This document shows, piece by piece, positions 19,564 to 26,928 of a stretch of 34,729 bases of DNA. The stretch spans positions 1-34,729 of the forward strand of contig JAJBBH010000012.1 of NCBI GenBank assembly GCA_020532185.1, in the 5' to 3' direction. Every line of letters begins with the position of its first letter. Position 1 is the stretch's first letter. Position numbers and translations under genes: made by a program. Under the pieces are notes generated by a model. That model had not been told where the DNA came from. It did not search any database and saw only the letters and a program-made list of their open reading frames with translations. This DNA is from Candidatus Cloacimonadota bacterium. GTDB taxonomy: Bacteria > Cloacimonadota > Cloacimonadia > Cloacimonadales > WRIO01.

Positions 19564-20316
19564 TTATGAGACAAAGATCAAAAGAAAGGCAACAACTAAC
19601 GCATAGATTGCTGTTGACTCAGAGACAGCTGCACCTAAAAACATTGTGCGCGTGATTAATCCTTGATCTTTTGAATGTTTTGAAATTGAAATATTTGCCT
19701 TGCCTGCGACATATCCAATACCCGCACCTGGACCAAATGTGCCGATACCAATTACTAAGCCTGCTGTAAGATAAGCACAAGATTTGACTATTATTTTCAT
19801 TAAGGTGGGATCTTCCATTTGAGCTGGAACGGTGTATAAGAGAAGCAATGAAATAACTAAAGAAAAAATAGTTCCAGATTCAGTAATAGCTTGCCCAATT
19901 AACATGTTTGCGGTAATTCTGCCGCTCTTTGAAGGGTTACGAGCAATGCCATCAATTGCCATACCTGCAGAATAACCAGAACCAAAATTTGGACCTGTAC
20001 ACCCTAAACCAATAGCGAGTCCTGCTCCAAGTAAACTAAATGCCTTTGCCCAGTCTGTTTCTCTACTTGTAAAGCCGCCAAACAACAAAAGCATAGATAT
20101 AACTAAGGCAAAAATTGCACCAGATTCTACGATCGCTTGGCTTATTAGCATGGTACGTGTCAGGTTATTGTTGGCATTGGGTTGTCGCATCATTGCTCTT
20201 GCTGTATGTGCAGCAGCAAAACCTTCGCCATACCCTGCACTCAAAGATGCTATGCCTGTGCTTAAAGCTGCACCTAAATAAAGAAAAACTTTTAATATAT
20301 CTGCTTGTACTATCAT
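19564..20316 (-). CDS. Fused triple-hairpin F-type ATP synthase c subunit
   Basis: A 250-residue protein of three consecutive c-type hairpins (six membrane helices; about 1-82, 88-162 and 172-250). Each has a glycine-rich first helix and a second helix with an ES motif: E64 (QAIVESGAIFALV), E146 (QAITESGTIFSLV) and E233 (AAVSESTAIYALV). The helix-1 partner position is E31, S113 and I200 in turn. The polar loop is R44-Q-P, R126-N-P, and in hairpin 3 a diverged SKHSKD without R-x-P. Normal c subunits have 75-90 residues, so this is an in-frame tandem fusion. The reading frame is intact and has AAGGAG before its start. It sits 9 bp after atpB and just before single-copy atpE. Archaeal and V-type rotors and the Acetobacterium ring contain fused proteolipids, but there fusion often costs a carboxylate; here none is lost. 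It is presumably part of a mixed ring. Confidence 0.93.
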   Translation of the reverse strand: MIVQADILKVFLYLGAALSTGIASLSAGYGEGFAAAHTARAMMRQPNANNNLTRTMLISQAIVESGAIFALVISMLLLFGGFTSRETDWAKAFSLLGAGLAIGLGCTGPNFGSGYSAGMAIDGIARNPSKSGRITANMLIGQAITESGTIFSLVISLLLLYTVPAQMEDPTLMKIIVKSCAYLTAGLVIGIGTFGPGAGIGYVAGKANISISKHSKDQGLITRTMFLGAAVSESTAIYALVVAFLLIFVS

Positions 20317-20325
20317 TTATGCTCC

Positions 20326-21243
20326 TTAATCAACAATTTCCATCGAAAGATAAGTCAATGCCAGCATTGTGAATACAAATGCTTGTATTGTACCTGCAAA
20401 CATTGTGAAAAATAGATTTAATCCTATAGGCACAATTACATTTTTCGTCAAGCTTGAGATGACTAAAGTAATGATTGCACCGCCAAAAATATTACCAAAA
20501 AGACGGAAAGAAATTGAAATTACTTTTGATACTTCGCCCACAATGTTTAAAGGTGCCATAATAAAAAATGGTTCACAAAAGCCCTTTGCATAATCTATAA
20601 TACCTTTTTTCCTCAATGATAAAAAATGTACTAAGCCAATACTCATAAAGCCCAAACCCAATGGTACATTTAGATTTTTAGTCGGTTCGCTAATGCCTGG
20701 TATTGGTAATAAAGCTGACCAATTTGAAAAGAAAATAAACAAGAAAATTGTGAGGAAAAACTTTGTGAAATGCCTCTTATTGTCACCTAAAGTCTCCGCT
20801 ACAAGGTCATCTATAAAACCATATACCATTTCAAAGACTACTTGTATTTTTGATGGTATCTTTGAAGATTTGAATCTGATAAATAAAGCAAGTAAAATCA
20901 TGAATATATCAAGATATAGTATCATTCTCCAAAGTCTAAAATTCAAGATAGCTGAACCTGTACCAAACATTTTTACAAATATGTCATAAAGATTTTTGCT
21001 ACCGTAAGTAAATTTCCATGGTTCTTCTACATTATACTTTTCCACATAAAGGTCGGGCTGTATATCAAAATCAATTTCTTGGTTCATAGTTTCAGTTTTC
21101 TTTTCAAACCAAATCTTTTGCCCTGTATCAGGGTTTGTGCCTATATGAAGTGTGCTACCTAAAAAAAAGAAAGCTATGATAAGCTCAATCAAAAAGAAGA
21201 CAATTAATACAGTCTTTAATGACATTTTTTTACTCTTCATCAT
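20326..21243 (-). CDS. atpB: F-type ATP synthase a subunit
   Basis: A 305-residue membrane stator subunit forming the ion half-channels against the c-ring. Seen: the essential arginine R247 in ISFRLFGNIFGG; FFSNWSALLPIPG with the conserved helix start; and the terminal FAGTIQAFVFTMLALTYLSME, with Gln and Glu positions typical of helix 6. An unusual 60-70 residue hydrophilic stretch (about 30-100, rich in Glu/Lys/Asp) separates the first membrane helix from the next and should face the periplasm. The start at two adjacent ATGs has AGGGG upstream and overlaps atpI by 14 bp. The triple c gene follows after 9 bp. Confidence 0.96.
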   Translation of the reverse strand: MMKSKKMSLKTVLIVFFLIELIIAFFFLGSTLHIGTNPDTGQKIWFEKKTETMNQEIDFDIQPDLYVEKYNVEEPWKFTYGSKNLYDIFVKMFGTGSAILNFRLWRMILYLDIFMILLALFIRFKSSKIPSKIQVVFEMVYGFIDDLVAETLGDNKRHFTKFFLTIFLFIFFSNWSALLPIPGISEPTKNLNVPLGLGFMSIGLVHFLSLRKKGIIDYAKGFCEPFFIMAPLNIVGEVSKVISISFRLFGNIFGGAIITLVISSLTKNVIVPIGLNLFFTMFAGTIQAFVFTMLALTYLSMEIVD

Positions 21244-21628
21244 TACCCCTATAATATTTCGCCAAACGGCTGTTTTTTATTGTATCATAAATTGTATTTA
21301 TATAGATTGCAACTTGAGCATTTAGCAAACCAACTCCATATAAAATAACATTAGGTTTTAAAAATATCATTGTTAATAAAGACCATACAATCAGAAATAA
21401 AAACCTAATACTAAAGCCGACAAATGCATTTTTTGAGCTTTGTTTTTCGTCAGTTGGATCGAAGCGTTCTGTCTGCCGATAAAGCCAATAAAAATTTATA
21501 GCACTTGCCAAAGAACCAAGTAACCACCCTATCACATCTTTAAACAATATAGGCATAATTATTAATAATGGAAGATTTGTCAAGAGAATTATAAACAAAA
21601 TTCGATTCACATATTTTTTGTTTGTCAT
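21230..21628 (-). CDS. atpI: ATP synthase assembly protein AtpI
   Basis: A 132-residue protein with four predicted membrane helices, corresponding to the I gene of atp operons. That protein helps to assemble the c-ring. Seen: helix 2 with GWLLGSLASAINFYWLYRQTER, the GxxxGxxxxxxNF pattern of the family, and a charged C-terminal tail. It overlaps atpZ by 4 bp (ATGA) and atpB by 14 bp. Given the unusual fused c subunit downstream, an assembly factor is of special interest here. Sequence similarity in this family is weak, so the call rests partly on position. Confidence 0.8.
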   Translation of the reverse strand: MTNKKYVNRILFIILLTNLPLLIIMPILFKDVIGWLLGSLASAINFYWLYRQTERFDPTDEKQSSKNAFVGFSIRFLFLIVWSLLTMIFLKPNVILYGVGLLNAQVAIYINTIYDTIKNSRLAKYYRGNDEE

Positions 21629-21894
21629 TCATTTATGCCTTGTTTGTTAAAGTAATGCATTATAATACGATAGTCAGCATAAAAACCGCTGAATACCCCA
21701 ATAATTGCACCTAAGATTATTAAAAAATCACTTAGATTAAAAAAACGTTTGATAAAAAAGAAAACTAAAATCCATAAAATTATTGATATTGCCATAGTTA
21801 AGCCAAGTTGAGTTAGCAAAGCCAATGCAGATAGTATTCCTCTATCTATCTTGTAGTTAAGTCCTTTTTTATCTAAAAAATTCTTTTTATTCAA
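21625..21894 (-). CDS. AtpZ-like ATP synthase-associated membrane protein
   Basis: An 89-residue protein with two predicted membrane helices (about 22-50 and 56-75) joined by a short loop. It matches the small AtpZ/'gene 1' proteins found just before atpI in atp operons; in Bacillus AtpZ and AtpI have been linked to Mg2+/Ca2+ handling. Seen: LLTQLGLTMAISIILW, then FLIILGAIIGVFSGFYADYRI, similar to the GxxxGxxxG second helix of that family. It overlaps atpI by 4 bp and follows parB by 20 bp. Position and topology are the main evidence. Confidence 0.7.
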   Translation of the reverse strand: MNKKNFLDKKGLNYKIDRGILSALALLTQLGLTMAISIILWILVFFFIKRFFNLSDFLIILGAIIGVFSGFYADYRIIMHYFNKQGINE

Positions 21895-21914
21895 AATAGT
21901 AGTTCTTTCTTAAG

Positions 21915-22763
21915 CTATTTGTTTGTCAACAACTTCATTATCTGATCAAGCTCTTCTTGGCTTTTGAAAGGTATCACTAATTCTCCTCTTTCTTTTGCCT
22001 TTGTCTTGATTTTGGAACTTCTACCATATATGCTCTTCAATGAGTTTTCATATTTTGAGATTAATTCTGTGGAATAATCTGTATTTTTGCTTGTTTTTGT
22101 CTTGGTTTTTCCATATTTGGGAGCCATTTCTTCAGCTCTGCGTACTGTCATTCCATTTTTAACAACTAATTCAGCAAATTCTTGTTGCTTTTTGTCGTCT
22201 ACTTGCAATATAGCACGTGCATGACCTGCACTTATTAAGCCTTTGTTTAATAACTCTTTTACAGGCTCTGTAAGTTTTAATAAACGCAGTGCATTAGATA
22301 TTGTTGCCCTATCTTTTCCCATTATATTGGATACATCTGCATGTGTAAACTCAAACTCGTCAACTAATTGTTGATAAGCTGCTGCTTCTTCAAGAGGCGT
22401 AAGATCTTCTCTTTGTACATTTTCAATAATTGCAAAAACAAGCTTTTCTCGAGGTGAAACTTCTCTAATAACAACAGGAATCTCAAGTAGTCCTGCAAGT
22501 TTTGATGCTTCAAGTCTTCTTTCTCCTGCTATAATTTCATAATTACCGTCTGCAATTTTTGAAACAATGATGGGTTGTATTAACCCGTTTTCTTTTATTG
22601 ATTGAGCCAAGTCTTGCAACTTTTCTTGGTCAAAATTCTTACGCGGTTGATATTCATTTGGCTGTATAAGTCCGATTTTTAATTTTGTAATATTCCCTGA
22701 GCTTGATGTGCTCTCAATATCTTCTTTTATAAGAGCAGATAATCCTTTTCCTAATCTTGTCAT
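21915..22763 (-). CDS. parB: Chromosome partitioning protein ParB
   Basis: A 282-residue CTP-dependent DNA clamp that loads at parS sites and works with ParA in chromosome segregation. Seen: N-terminal LGKGLSALI, the usual ParA-interaction tail; the CTPase core with IIAGERRLEASKLAG (GERR at 80-83) and ENVQREDLTPLEEA near 113-126; a helix-turn-helix near 137-160 (DVSNIMGKDRATISNALRLL); and a short C-terminal dimerisation region after a Lys-rich linker. It overlaps parA by 4 bp. I found no canonical parS (TGTTTCACGTGAAACA-like) in the window. Confidence 0.95.
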   Translation of the reverse strand: MTRLGKGLSALIKEDIESTSSSGNITKLKIGLIQPNEYQPRKNFDQEKLQDLAQSIKENGLIQPIIVSKIADGNYEIIAGERRLEASKLAGLLEIPVVIREVSPREKLVFAIIENVQREDLTPLEEAAAYQQLVDEFEFTHADVSNIMGKDRATISNALRLLKLTEPVKELLNKGLISAGHARAILQVDDKKQQEFAELVVKNGMTVRRAEEMAPKYGKTKTKTSKNTDYSTELISKYENSLKSIYGRSSKIKTKAKERGELVIPFKSQEELDQIMKLLTNK

Positions 22764-23518
22764 CTTTCTATCACTTCCATCGCTAATTGCAAATAGTTTT
22801 GAGCACCAAGTGATTTAATATCATAGTGCATAATAGATTTTCCAAAGCTGGGTGCTTCGGAAAGTTTAACATTTCGATTGATTACACTTTTAAATACTTT
22901 TTCTTTGAAATAGTTTTTTACTTCTATGGCTACTTGGTTTGAGAGATTCAATCTCTTGTCAAACATTGTTAATAAAACACCTAAAACATTTAAATCTGGG
23001 TTTAGATTTTTTTGTATAAGCCTAATTGTATTCAGCAATTGGCTGACCCCTTCAAGAGCATAATATTCACACTGAATGGGAATAATAACGTCTGTACAAG
23101 CTGTCAGTGCATTTACCGTCAAAAGTCCTAATGATGGTGGACAATCTATTATGATATACTCGTACTGATCTTTGATAAGCTCTAATGCCTCTTTTAGTTT
23201 TTGTTCGCGGGCAAATTCATGAACAAGCTCAACTTCTGCACCTGTTAAGTCAATGTTACTACCAATTAGTTTTAGAAATTCAACTTCTGTCTTGACTGTT
23301 GCTTTTTGTGCTTCTACTTTATTGATTAGCACATCATAAGAAGAATATTTTATCTTGTCTTTATCGACCCCTATGCCGCTTGTTGCATTGCCTTGAGGGT
23401 CCAAATCTAATAATAAAGTCTCTTTTTCGTATATTGCCAGACCAGCTGATAAGTTTACAGAAGTTGTTGTTTTCCCAACTCCGCCTTTTTGATTTACTAT
23501 CGTTATAATTCTACCCAT
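22760..23518 (-). CDS. parA: Chromosome partitioning ATPase ParA/Soj
   Basis: A 252-residue deviant-Walker ATPase for chromosome segregation. Seen: KGGVGKTT (11-18), with the signature Lys at the start of the P-loop; LLLDLDPQGNATSG (35-48); YIIIDCPPSLGLLTVNAL near 120-137; and the GVLLTMFDKRLNLSNQV region. The length fits the chromosomal Soj type, without the extra N-terminal DNA-binding domain of plasmid ParA. It overlaps rsmG by 8 bp and parB by 4 bp, an arrangement often found close to the replication origin. Confidence 0.95.
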   Translation of the reverse strand: MGRIITIVNQKGGVGKTTTSVNLSAGLAIYEKETLLLDLDPQGNATSGIGVDKDKIKYSSYDVLINKVEAQKATVKTEVEFLKLIGSNIDLTGAEVELVHEFAREQKLKEALELIKDQYEYIIIDCPPSLGLLTVNALTACTDVIIPIQCEYYALEGVSQLLNTIRLIQKNLNPDLNVLGVLLTMFDKRLNLSNQVAIEVKNYFKEKVFKSVINRNVKLSEAPSFGKSIMHYDIKSLGAQNYLQLAMEVIER

Positions 23519-24131
23519 TTTTTATCTCTATTATCTTTCTTTCTCCTAAGATTTCATTTGAAACATCGTAAGTTTGGTAATTTTTAAACATTTTTACATC
23601 ATCAATTTGCTTCGCTTTATAAAGATTAATGACTCCATTTGCTTTCAATAATTTTGCCAAAATGCTTTTGTATTGTGGTAAAATCTTGACTGATCGGCAC
23701 AAGATACGATCAAATTTACCATACCACACACTATCAAGATCCTCTAATCGTGAACAAACAATTTTTGCCTCATATAAGTCAAGCTTTTTACAGAAATATT
23801 TTATTGAGTTTGTTTTTTTTAGAATTGAATCGAGAAAAACAAGCCTATTGTCTGGGAAAAGAATATTTATTGGAATACCTGGTAAACCTCCACCACTCCC
23901 AAAATCTAATATCGTTTCATTACTAATATCAGGATATATTTGAGCTATGCTTATTGAGTCCATAAAGTGAACTGTCCATACTTCGTCGTCTTTCATCTTC
24001 CTTGAGAATAAATTGATTTTTTTGTTTTCATCCAAAAGAAGATTATAATATTGCTCAAAAAGCTGCTCTTGATCCAGATTGGCTTTACTTACTTGATTTA
24101 GATATTTGAAAAACTCTTTTTTAAGATCCAT
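23511..24131 (-). CDS. rsmG: 16S rRNA (guanine-N7) methyltransferase RsmG (GidB)
   Basis: A 206-residue SAM-dependent methyltransferase that modifies a guanine of 16S rRNA (G527 in E. coli). Seen: ILDFGSGGGLPGIPINI (74-90), the motif I of GidB; FMDSI near 56-60; VFLDSILKKTNSI near 97-109; and ILCRSVKILPQ near 145-155. It is first in the rsmG-parA-parB-atp transcript. No ribosome-binding site precedes the ATG, and the predicted promoter ends only six bases before it, so the message may be leaderless. Confidence 0.93.
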   Translation of the reverse strand: MDLKKEFFKYLNQVSKANLDQEQLFEQYYNLLLDENKKINLFSRKMKDDEVWTVHFMDSISIAQIYPDISNETILDFGSGGGLPGIPINILFPDNRLVFLDSILKKTNSIKYFCKKLDLYEAKIVCSRLEDLDSVWYGKFDRILCRSVKILPQYKSILAKLLKANGVINLYKAKQIDDVKMFKNYQTYDVSNEILGERKIIEIKNG

Positions 24132-24137
24132 AATAAA

Positions 24138-24165
24138 AAGATATAAAGCACGCCTATTTTGTCAA
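24138..24165 (-). promoter_or_regulatory. Promoter of the rsmG-par-atp operon, probably leaderless
   Basis: Minus strand: perfect TTGACA (24160-24165), 16-bp spacer, TATCTT (24138-24143). The expected transcription start six to seven bases later falls on or next to the ATG at 24131, and no Shine-Dalgarno sequence is present. TATATC, overlapping by three bases, is an alternative -10. Confidence 0.55.
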
Positions 24166-24540
24166 TAAATATTTCATATTTAATGATAAATCATGTTTTC
24201 TGCTCAAATTACTCTCCTTATTATTTAATAAACATTAGCTATAAATATAGTATAATCAAAAAACACATACATACAAATATTTTTATCGCTTTTATGAATA
24301 TTTACCTCGCAAAGGAATTTTTGGTTTATAAATTGCATAATTATAATTATCAAATGTGCTGTTTGAGATAAGATTATTATGTCAATTGAGAATTTCTTAT
24401 TACTCACTATCAATAGAAACTTTTATAATATTTTTTCAAACATGATAAGCTTTATTGCTAATATGACACACTGTTACGGAAATAATGTTTAAACTAAATG
24501 CTCGAATAATATAAGTATAACAAAAAAAATAAAAAAACAC

Positions 24541-24575
24541 TTGACACATACTGATATTTATACGATTATCGTATA
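24541..24575 (+). promoter_or_regulatory. Promoter with overlapping 17-bp palindromic operator candidate
   Basis: Plus strand: TTGACA (24541-24546), 17-bp spacer, GATTAT (24564-24569, four of six matches). A perfect inverted repeat TATACGATTATCGTATA (24559-24575, 8-bp arms around one central T) covers the -10. A transcription factor bound there would block RNA polymerase. The leader to the kinase ATG would be about 60 nt. Confidence 0.5.
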
Positions 24576-24636
24576 GTTCTTTTAAAGTGAGAAGGTTTGG
24601 ATGATATATTTTTTTATAATTTTATAAAGGTTGTTT

Positions 24637-26928
24637 ATGAAGATATTTAAATCAAAAGTTTGGCGTTTGTTTTTATACTTAATTGTATTTTTTTTAATTA
24701 TTTTAGCAGTTTATACTTTATTAGATATCATTTTGATTTCAAAGTTAAATAAGAATTTAGAACAAGTTGTAAACTATCAAAAAGCAATTAGCGATATTAG
24801 AGAAGCTGACAACTTGATGTATAGAGTTGATGTACGTACAATTCAACATGTCATTGGCCGTCATGAAACAAAGATCGATAATATTTTAAGTAATTATATT
24901 TCACTTGAACTAAAACTAAAATATGTAAGAAATGAACACCCCTTATTGGATAATGACGTAAAAGATATTCTTTTTAAAATTGAATTAAATCTTCTTGAAT
25001 TAAAAAACATGCTTTCAACCAATAACTCAGATATGGTAGCTTATGTTAGCCTCTTAAATAATACAACAAAACACTTTGAAGATGTTAGTACACTCATTGA
25101 ATTATCTTATAAAAAGTCACTCAAATCATTAGAAAAAAAGCAGTTTTACAATCGCTTACTAAGAGTATCAACAATATTTTATACTTTGCTATTGGCATAC
25201 TTTACGTATCTTTTCAGTCGAGTTTCAAAACGACGTGTTGGCAAAGTTAAAGATGTTTTTCTAAATACACAAGACTACATAAGCAAAAGAAAGGTTTATG
25301 GTTACAACGATGAATATACAATTCTAATTAACAGCTATTTAGAAACTTATGCTGAAAATGCTAATAAGACAAAAGAAATCATATATTTACAAGACTATTA
25401 CAATGAAATAATTGAGTCAATGCCATCAATAATCGTGTCATTGACAGATAAATTAAAAGTATTCATGTACAATAAAAAATTCCGTCAAATATTTGAATTT
25501 GACATGCCAGAGCTAAAAGGAATGCATATATTTGACTTGGTACCTGAGCTTAAAAAGTATAATGATAGCCTTCAAAAAACGATTTATAAAAAAGAAATAA
25601 TTCATATTGATGGAGTTACTTTTTCAAAAGATAGCAGTACATATAGTATAATACTGTTCCCTGTTAAAAAAAGCGAACAATACAGTGTTGTGCTTAGAAT
25701 AGACGATATAACAGAACTAAGTAAAAAGAATAGACAATTGCAACAAGCTCAAAAAATGGAATCTGTAGGCACATTAGCAAGCGGCCTTGCTCATAATTTC
25801 AATAATATTTTAGGCGGAATAGTTGCAACAATTTCCATCTTACAATTTAAAATGAAGGAAGAAGACTTTAAACTTGATTTGCTCGAAAAACAACTTGCAT
25901 TAATGCAGGACTTGTCGGAAAGAGCAACTGACCTTGTAAAGCAACTGCTGAGTTTATCAAGAACAAAAGAGGCTTGTTTAGTAAGGTTGGATTTAAATTC
26001 TGCTATCAAAAGAGTATATAAAATTTGTAAAAATACTTTCGATAAAAGTATCGAATTTAGTATAGAAATATACAATATTCCAAGATATATTATCGGAGAT
26101 ATTAGCCTGATTGATCAAATTCTATTGAATCTTATGATAAATGCAAGCCATGCCTTAACTATTATGAAAAGTGAAGGCGAAAAATGGGGTGGCACTATTT
26201 CTGTCAAAATCGCTGAAAGAGAAGTTACCTTACCTGGTAGTATAGCTAGCGGTAAACAAAACTTATTTTGGGTTCTTTCAATATCTGATAATGGAATAGG
26301 AATCGCAAAAGACAAAATTGGAAAGATATTTGACCCATTTTATACAACAAAAGATAAAGAATATGGAACTGGGCTCGGCTTGTCTATGGTGTATAGCATC
26401 ATGAGTCAACATAATGGACAAATAGAAGTCGAGTCTGAACTTGGCGTTGGAACTACATTTAATTTAATATTTCCTGTTTTTGATAAAGATAGCAGTATTG
26501 AATATGGCAGTGATCATACTACTCTTGTTCAAGGTAGTGGAAATATACTTCTATTAGATGACGATAATGCTATCAATACAATTACTAAATCTATATTAAA
26601 TGAGTGCGGTTATGTGGTTACCAGTTTTACTGAATCCGAGTTAGCATTAAAAGAATATATGGAAAAAGAGCCACAGTTTTATGATTTGTTGCTCGTCGAT
26701 TTGATTATGCCAAAAATGTCTGGCTTTGAATTTTGTATTAAGGTATTAGAAAGAAACATTAATGAAAAAATACTGCTAAGCTCAGGATATCATAACGATC
26801 AAAGAATAAAAAAGCTTTTAGATTTGGGCGTGAAGTCTTTTATTGCAAAACCATATACAATGCAGGATTTAAGTCAAAAAATATCAGATATTATTACAAA
26901 TAAAAGAGAGAGTTATGTCAAATTATAA
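24637..26928 (+). CDS. Hybrid sensor histidine kinase with receiver domain
   Basis: A 763-residue inner-membrane sensor. Seen in order: membrane helix (about 10-32); a helical extracytoplasmic region to about 175 without recognisable fold motifs; a second membrane helix (about 178-196); a short linker; a PAS-like domain (about 255-360); and HisKA with the phospho-acceptor His386 in ASGLAHNFNNILGG. The HATPase domain has an N-box near Asn502, a G1 box SDNGIGIA (Asp551) and GTGLGLSMV. A receiver domain (about 636-750) has LLDDDN, the phosphorylatable Asp688 in LLVDLIMPKM, and Lys738 in FIAKPY. The HNFNN type resembles kinases with broad PAS input. No DNA-binding output is attached. ATG at 24637 is chosen because AAAGG ends six bases before it; an in-frame TTG six bases earlier abuts that site. 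It overlaps the glycosyltransferase gene by 14 bp. Confidence 0.92.
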   Translation: MKIFKSKVWRLFLYLIVFFLIILAVYTLLDIILISKLNKNLEQVVNYQKAISDIREADNLMYRVDVRTIQHVIGRHETKIDNILSNYISLELKLKYVRNEHPLLDNDVKDILFKIELNLLELKNMLSTNNSDMVAYVSLLNNTTKHFEDVSTLIELSYKKSLKSLEKKQFYNRLLRVSTIFYTLLLAYFTYLFSRVSKRRVGKVKDVFLNTQDYISKRKVYGYNDEYTILINSYLETYAENANKTKEIIYLQDYYNEIIESMPSIIVSLTDKLKVFMYNKKFRQIFEFDMPELKGMHIFDLVPELKKYNDSLQKTIYKKEIIHIDGVTFSKDSSTYSIILFPVKKSEQYSVVLRIDDITELSKKNRQLQQAQKMESVGTLASGLAHNFNNILGGIVATISILQFKMKEEDFKLDLLEKQLALMQDLSERATDLVKQLLSLSRTKEACLVRLDLNSAIKRVYKICKNTFDKSIEFSIEIYNIPRYIIGDISLIDQILLNLMINASHALTIMKSEGEKWGGTISVKIAEREVTLPGSIASGKQNLFWVLSISDNGIGIAKDKIGKIFDPFYTTKDKEYGTGLGLSMVYSIMSQHNGQIEVESELGVGTTFNLIFPVFDKDSSIEYGSDHTTLVQGSGNILLLDDDNAINTITKSILNECGYVVTSFTESELALKEYMEKEPQFYDLLLVDLIMPKMSGFEFCIKVLERNINEKILLSSGYHNDQRIKKLLDLGVKSFIAKPYTMQDLSQKISDIITNKRESYVKL

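Larger units (their letters stand above)
24132..24636. other. Divergent AT-rich regulatory region between rsmG and the histidine kinase
   Basis: No credible gene; short frames of 60-70 codons on both strands are rich in Ile, Tyr and Asn, as expected from AT-rich noncoding DNA. It holds the rsmG promoter at one end and the kinase promoter with a palindrome at the other. A TATAAT at 24251-24256 (plus) has no partner -35. Its place beside rsmG-parAB makes it a candidate for an origin-proximal region, but I saw no cluster of DnaA boxes. Confidence 0.5.

Noticed and set aside
19564-20316. V-type (NtpK-like) proteolipid instead of F-type
   Set aside because: Each hairpin is F-type in length and has its own ES carboxylate and helix spacing; the gene sits in a complete F-type operon.
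24159-24413. Short frames on both strands in the rsmG-kinase spacer
   Set aside because: Composition is that of AT-rich noncoding DNA, there are no initiation signals, and they overlap each other on opposite strands.
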